From Deltaproteobacteria bacterium (GTDB lineage Bacteria; Desulfobacterota; Desulfomonilia; UBA1062), in assembly GCA_015486075.1 (NCBI GenBank), contig WFSG01000041.1, forward strand, positions 95,396 through 159,395: a DNA stretch of 64,000 bases, in the 5' to 3' direction. Shown here piece after piece: positions 62,412 to 64,000 of the stretch. The notes under the pieces are model-generated. The model was given only the letters and a program-made list of their open reading frames with translations, did no database searches and was not told the DNA's origin. Within the stretch, counting starts at the first letter, position 1. The number at the start of each line of letters is the position of its first letter. The translations under genes and the position numbers were made by a program.

Positions 62412-63512
62412 ATGAAAAGAGACGTTGAACTCAATTTTGATGACTACCGTGTTGTAATACCCAGGAAGAGAGATCTCAAGAGACTTTACGTAGAGATCAC
62501 CAACAGGTGTAACCTGAACTGCAGGATGTGTTTCAGGAATTTTTGGAACTGTGACCTGGGAGAGATGTCTCTTGAACAGTTCAGGGTCATAATCGATGAG
62601 CTGAGTGAATTCCCTGAGCTTGAGACCATATATCTGGGTGGTATAGGCGAACCCACGGTACATCCGGATTTCCTCCAGATCATAAGGCTTGTAAAGGAAT
62701 CTGGATACAGGCTGGAATTTGGAACAAACGGTACTTTACTCTCCACTTTAGAAAAGGAATTGGTCGGATACGGGGTCGACAGGGTAGTGGTATCTATAGA
62801 TGCTCCTCAGCCGGATATTTATATGAACATACGTGGTACTGAATTCTCAAACGTTGTTGAGAATGTGATGGCTCTTCAAAAAGCAAAGGTTGCAAGAGGC
62901 AAATCTTTACCTGAGGTGGCACTTGAGGCAGTAGTAATGAAAAGCAATATCCATGTACTGCATAAGTTGCTTCCCCTTGCCTACAAGCTGGGCATAAACC
63001 AGTTATTGTTTACAAATCTGATGCCCTTTGATACATCACTTTCAAGTGAGATCGTTTACAATGGCTCGGTAGATTGCACGGAACTTGTGGATGGCTTAAG
63101 TACCGACATTGGCAAGTACAAGGTAAGGCTGGATTTTCCCAGGTTTGACTTGCAGACAGAGAGGATATGCAGGTTCATGGAAACAAAGTCGGCCGTTATC
63201 AGGTGGGATGGAGAGGTTGCACCCTGTTACAGGTTTCTCCACAGCTACACCGAATATATCTTTGGAAGAGTAAAGAAAGTCCTGGCACATTCATTCGGAA
63301 ACGTGTTTGAAAGAGGACTCCAAAATATATGGACAGATGCAGACTACATCACGTTCAGATACATGATAAAAAACTCCCTTTATCCATCCTGCACAGATTG
63401 TTCTTTAAGAGATGTATGTGACTTTGCAAAGGATACAGACTACGATTGCTGGGGAACGCATCCCTCGTGCGGCGATTGTCTCTGGGCAAGGGGATTAATT
63501 CAATGTCCGTAA
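62412..63512 (+). CDS. Radical SAM protein with C-terminal Cys-rich (SPASM-like) domain, AOR-associated maturase type
   Basis: YVEITNRCNLNCRMCFRNFW CxxxCxxC; C-terminal CTDCSLRDVCDFAKDTDYDCWGTHPSCGDCLWARG; adjacent to AOR. Confidence 0.85.
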   Translation: MKRDVELNFDDYRVVIPRKRDLKRLYVEITNRCNLNCRMCFRNFWNCDLGEMSLEQFRVIIDELSEFPELETIYLGGIGEPTVHPDFLQIIRLVKESGYRLEFGTNGTLLSTLEKELVGYGVDRVVVSIDAPQPDIYMNIRGTEFSNVVENVMALQKAKVARGKSLPEVALEAVVMKSNIHVLHKLLPLAYKLGINQLLFTNLMPFDTSLSSEIVYNGSVDCTELVDGLSTDIGKYKVRLDFPRFDLQTERICRFMETKSAVIRWDGEVAPCYRFLHSYTEYIFGRVKKVLAHSFGNVFERGLQNIWTDADYITFRYMIKNSLYPSCTDCSLRDVCDFAKDTDYDCWGTHPSCGDCLWARGLIQCP

Positions 63513-63660
63513 TACCGAGGACTGGCGCTAAAACATGCAAAACATCGTCAAGGCAGTTTTCCGTATGTATACCAGGATAGTTATCATGAGATTACCGGAA
63601 GGTAATATTTGAATAATTCATTGGTAAGGTAAGAGGCCTATTATTTAGATCATCTGAAAG

Positions 63661-64000
63661 ATGGCTGAGGATAAGGGAAAATATACTCCTCCCTTTTTAT
63701 CCACCACAGGCATGATCCCAAGGCGGAAGGCCAAGAGGATTGCTTTTTCCCCTGTAGTATTGGTTATGTGTTTGCTTTTCCTCCTTGTACCTGTAGGTTG
63801 TGCAACCATGCGTGAAACCAACTCCTGGGGCAAGGATGTAAATTTTTTTCCAGGGTGGCAACATGTGGGTAGGGCTGCTACGGATGCTCTGAAGTCACCT
63901 GGGGTGTGGCTACCTGCCTTCACTGCACTTGCACTGCAGTTAGATGACATGGACGGAAGGCTAACCCACTGGGGTTCAAAGCATAGGCCTGTCTTTGGAT
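63661..64000 (+). CDS. Partial lipoprotein, possibly PAP2-superfamily phosphatase (runs off window)
   Basis: MAEDKGKYTPP...VVLVMCLLFLLVPVGCATMRETNSWGKDVNFFPGWQHVGRAATDALKSPGVWLPAFTALALQLDDMDGRLTHWGSKHRPVFG; lipobox-like VPVGC. Confidence 0.5.
   Translation, partial: MAEDKGKYTPPFLSTTGMIPRRKAKRIAFSPVVLVMCLLFLLVPVGCATMRETNSWGKDVNFFPGWQHVGRAATDALKSPGVWLPAFTALALQLDDMDGRLTHWGSKHRPVFG

Noticed and set aside
62412-63512. Radical SAM protein as activase of the glycyl radical enzyme
   Set aside because: Its C-terminal Cys-rich domain and position beside AOR fit an AOR-type maturase; GRE activases have a different short architecture

Overview
The window is about 64 kb of a bacterial chromosome, probably an anaerobic deltaproteobacterium/Desulfobacterota-type organism (inferred from gene content, not proven). 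It has a housekeeping part at about 0.5-30.8 kb: selD, an XPB-type helicase pair, coaE/pgeF/def/fmt/rpe, an MlaD-family protein, radC, an NtrY/NtrC-like two-component pair, lpxC, a bactofilin, a complete F-type ATP synthase operon and tRNA-Arg. The accessory catabolic part is at about 30.9-64 kb: an AGPS-like FAD enzyme, Fe-ADH, a LarA-like/3HCDH/BKACE operon, an IorA/GltD-ferredoxin/IorB cluster, acyl-CoA dehydrogenase, PrpD, a CoA-transferase pair, a glycyl radical enzyme, SDR genes, PadR, and a tungsten-type AOR with a radical SAM partner. No rRNA, CRISPR array or obvious intact transposon was seen. The most striking observation is in the ATP synthase operon. A normal single-hairpin c subunit sits next to a 326-aa c-like protein made of four fused c hairpins. 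Only hairpin 1 keeps the ion-binding Glu; hairpins 2-4 all carry Gln (CAG) there and also lose the helix-1 carboxylate. Other notable items are a selenocysteine (TGA) codon at the SelD active site that the ORF track misses, a structured ncRNA candidate behind a perfect TTGACA-N17-TATAAT promoter, degenerate 7-nt tandem repeats confined to gaps of the catabolic cluster, a stranded TrfA/RepA-like replication initiator, and an orphan glycyl radical enzyme.
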